The translations under genes and the position numbers were made by a program. From an uncultured Clostridia bacterium (GTDB taxonomy: Bacteria; Bacillota; Clostridia; Lachnospirales; CAG-274), in contig CANRCU010000110.1 of the NCBI GenBank assembly GCA_947629215.1, positions 1 through 7,446 of the forward strand: a stretch of DNA of 7,446 nucleotides, in the 5' to 3' direction. The notes beneath the pieces are model-generated. The model had not been told where the DNA came from. It saw only the letters and a program-made list of their open reading frames with translations, and did not search any database. Below are positions 6,789-7,446 of this stretch, one piece after another; within the stretch, counting starts at the first letter, position 1; every line of letters starts with the position of its first letter.

Positions 6789-7094
6789 GTGCAGAAAATA
6801 TCTCCGGTCGAGGCAAAAAGGATAATGGATACAAACAGCGATATTTATATTGTTGATGTGCGTGACGAGGACGAGCTGTACGAGGGTTATATAGACAATT
6901 CGGTACTGATACCTCTTGATACGGTCGAAAAAACGGCAGAGAGCATAATTGAGGATAAAAACAAGCTCGTTCTTGTATATTGCCGCAGCGGAAGACGCAG
7001 CAAGGAGGCGGCGGAAATTCTTGACAGGCTCGGTTATAAAAATGTGTATGACATAGGCGGTATATTGGACTGGCCGTTTGATCTTGTTATATAG
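6789..7094 (+). CDS. Single-domain rhodanese-like protein (GlpE/PspE type)
   Basis: A small cytosolic sulfurtransferase-type domain of 101 residues, the usual length of stand-alone rhodaneses. Such proteins carry sulfane sulfur as a persulfide on a loop cysteine; the acceptor here is unknown. Visible features are KISPVEAKRIMD at the N-terminus, YIVDVRDEDELYEGYIDNSVLIP (the DVR...E...GYI..S..IP signature) and VYCRSGRRS with the active-site C65 in a six-residue C-R-S-G-R-R loop typical of GlpE/PspE-like enzymes. The C-terminal GGILDW follows. No signal peptide is present, unlike periplasmic PspE. GTG is used as start. It lies 9 nt after xth and ends just before a strong terminator, so it is the last gene of that unit. 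The convergent neighbour is a TSUP transporter, a family often linked to sulfur compounds, but the convergent arrangement means they do not share a transcript. Confidence 0.9.
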   Translation: MQKISPVEAKRIMDTNSDIYIVDVRDEDELYEGYIDNSVLIPLDTVEKTAESIIEDKNKLVLVYCRSGRRSKEAAEILDRLGYKNVYDIGGILDWPFDLVI

Positions 7095-7103
7095 ACAAAT
7101 ACA

Positions 7104-7148
7104 GGCAGCAAATTTTAAGACGATATTAAAATTTGCTGCCTTATTTTT
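7104..7148 (+). terminator. Strong intrinsic terminator between convergent genes
   Basis: A perfect 15-bp stem (GGCAGCAAATTTTAA at 7104-7118 with 7126-7140) encloses a 7-nt loop (GACGATA) and is followed on the + strand by TTATTTTTA. It starts 10 nt after the rhodanese stop. On the - strand the stem is followed by TGTATTTGT, a poorer T-tract, so it may also stop transcription of the transporter gene, whose stop codon is 12 nt from the stem. It is clearly a terminator for the + strand and probably bidirectional. Confidence 0.88.
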
Positions 7149-7151
7149 ATA

Positions 7152-7446
7152 TCATGCCTGTTTGTTTTTGCCGAGCATGACCTCTCTTATACCCATTATT
7201 TTTAACGCCGAATTATCAAGCCTTATTGCGGTAAAAGAGCCTATAATACAGCCTATAACGCCCCAAAGCACAACAGGCGGTAAAATGCTTTTTTCTATTC
7301 TTTTATTTTTGATATGGCCGACAAGAGCGGCTGCGGCTGTGGGTATAAAATAAATAAGATTTATTATCTGCGCCGTTTTCTGTTCCAGACCGAGCAGCAG
7401 CGTAAGCGCGGGTATCAGTATCGCGCCGCCGCCGATACCCATGCCG
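7152..7446 (-). CDS. TSUP (TauE/SafE, YfcA-like) membrane transporter, C-terminal part
   Basis: The gene runs leftward, ends with TGA (complement of 7152-7154) and is cut by the right edge. The frame stays open through the last complete codon (Gly before the Met at 7442), so that Met is unlikely to be the true start. The first visible residues, GMGIGGGAILIPAL, are the glycine-rich motif that sits after the first helix in each TauE/SafE repeat. Next come GLEQKTAQIINLIYFIPTAAAALVGHIKN and a helix ILPPVVLWGVIGCIIGSFTA, in the order seen in this family; these would be membrane segments. TSUP proteins are proposed to move sulfite, sulfonates or other small anions. The last helix is unusually short: after SALK the chain goes straight to IMGIREVML, where relatives have an extra 8-10 hydrophobic residues. 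It may be a half-size TSUP protein or the second repeat of a full-length one; the edge prevents a decision. Confidence 0.85.
   Translation of the reverse strand, partial: GMGIGGGAILIPALTLLLGLEQKTAQIINLIYFIPTAAAALVGHIKNKRIEKSILPPVVLWGVIGCIIGSFTAIRLDNSALKIMGIREVMLGKNKQA

Noticed and set aside
7078..7353. Plus-strand open frame overlapping the end of the rhodanese gene and the transporter
   Set aside because: It runs through the strong terminator hairpin and opposite the TSUP gene, with no ribosome binding site or known motif.
1..7446. Mobile element, CRISPR array, phage genes or defence system
   Set aside because: I saw no transposase or integrase motifs, no regularly spaced repeats, no terminal inverted repeats and no tRNA-like attachment site on either strand.

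Overview
The window looks like chromosomal DNA of an anaerobic, low-to-mid GC Firmicute of the gut Clostridia type. Lines I counted by hand were mostly about 37-48% G+C. The genes carry strong AGGAG-type ribosome binding sites and lie in short same-strand groups. The centrepiece is a very large secreted pectin-modifying protein ending in S-layer-homology (SLH)-like sequence, a style known from pectin-specialist colonic Clostridia such as Monoglobus. The genus is only a suggestion; nothing in the window fixes it. I see no tRNA, rRNA, CRISPR array or insertion sequence.

Layout, left to right. (1) Positions 3-584 (+): one open frame entering from the left edge. Its first ~43 codons read as the BRCT domain of NAD-dependent DNA ligase (LigA). 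The rest reads as the C-terminal half of a metal-dependent amidohydrolase. This is either a misassembly or a striking in-frame fusion. (2) 601-1752 (+): phosphopentomutase deoB. (3) 1787-5929 (+): a 1380-residue exported protein. In order it has a signal peptide, a pectin methylesterase (CE8), a Big_2 Ig-like domain, a second Ig-like domain, an unassigned beta-rich region, a rhamnogalacturonan acetylesterase-like SGNH esterase (CE12), a second SGNH domain that has lost its catalytic residues, and a short SLH-like tail. (4) A hairpin at 5935-5960, then 6027-6779 (+): exodeoxyribonuclease III / AP endonuclease. (5) 6789-7094 (+): a small single-domain rhodanese with a GTG start. (6) A strong terminator at 7104-7148. 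(7) 7152-7446 (-): the C-terminal part of a TSUP (TauE/SafE-type) membrane transporter running off the right edge and converging on the rhodanese gene.

How the genes fit together. The big protein couples removal of methyl esters from homogalacturonan with removal of acetyl groups from rhamnogalacturonan I, both of which expose pectin to lyases and hydrolases. Its neighbours are housekeeping: nucleoside catabolism upstream, DNA repair downstream. No pectin lyase, transporter or regulator is visible, so this is not recognisably a complete pectin-utilisation locus. The most novel-looking items are the inactive second esterase domain and the ligase/amidohydrolase join.
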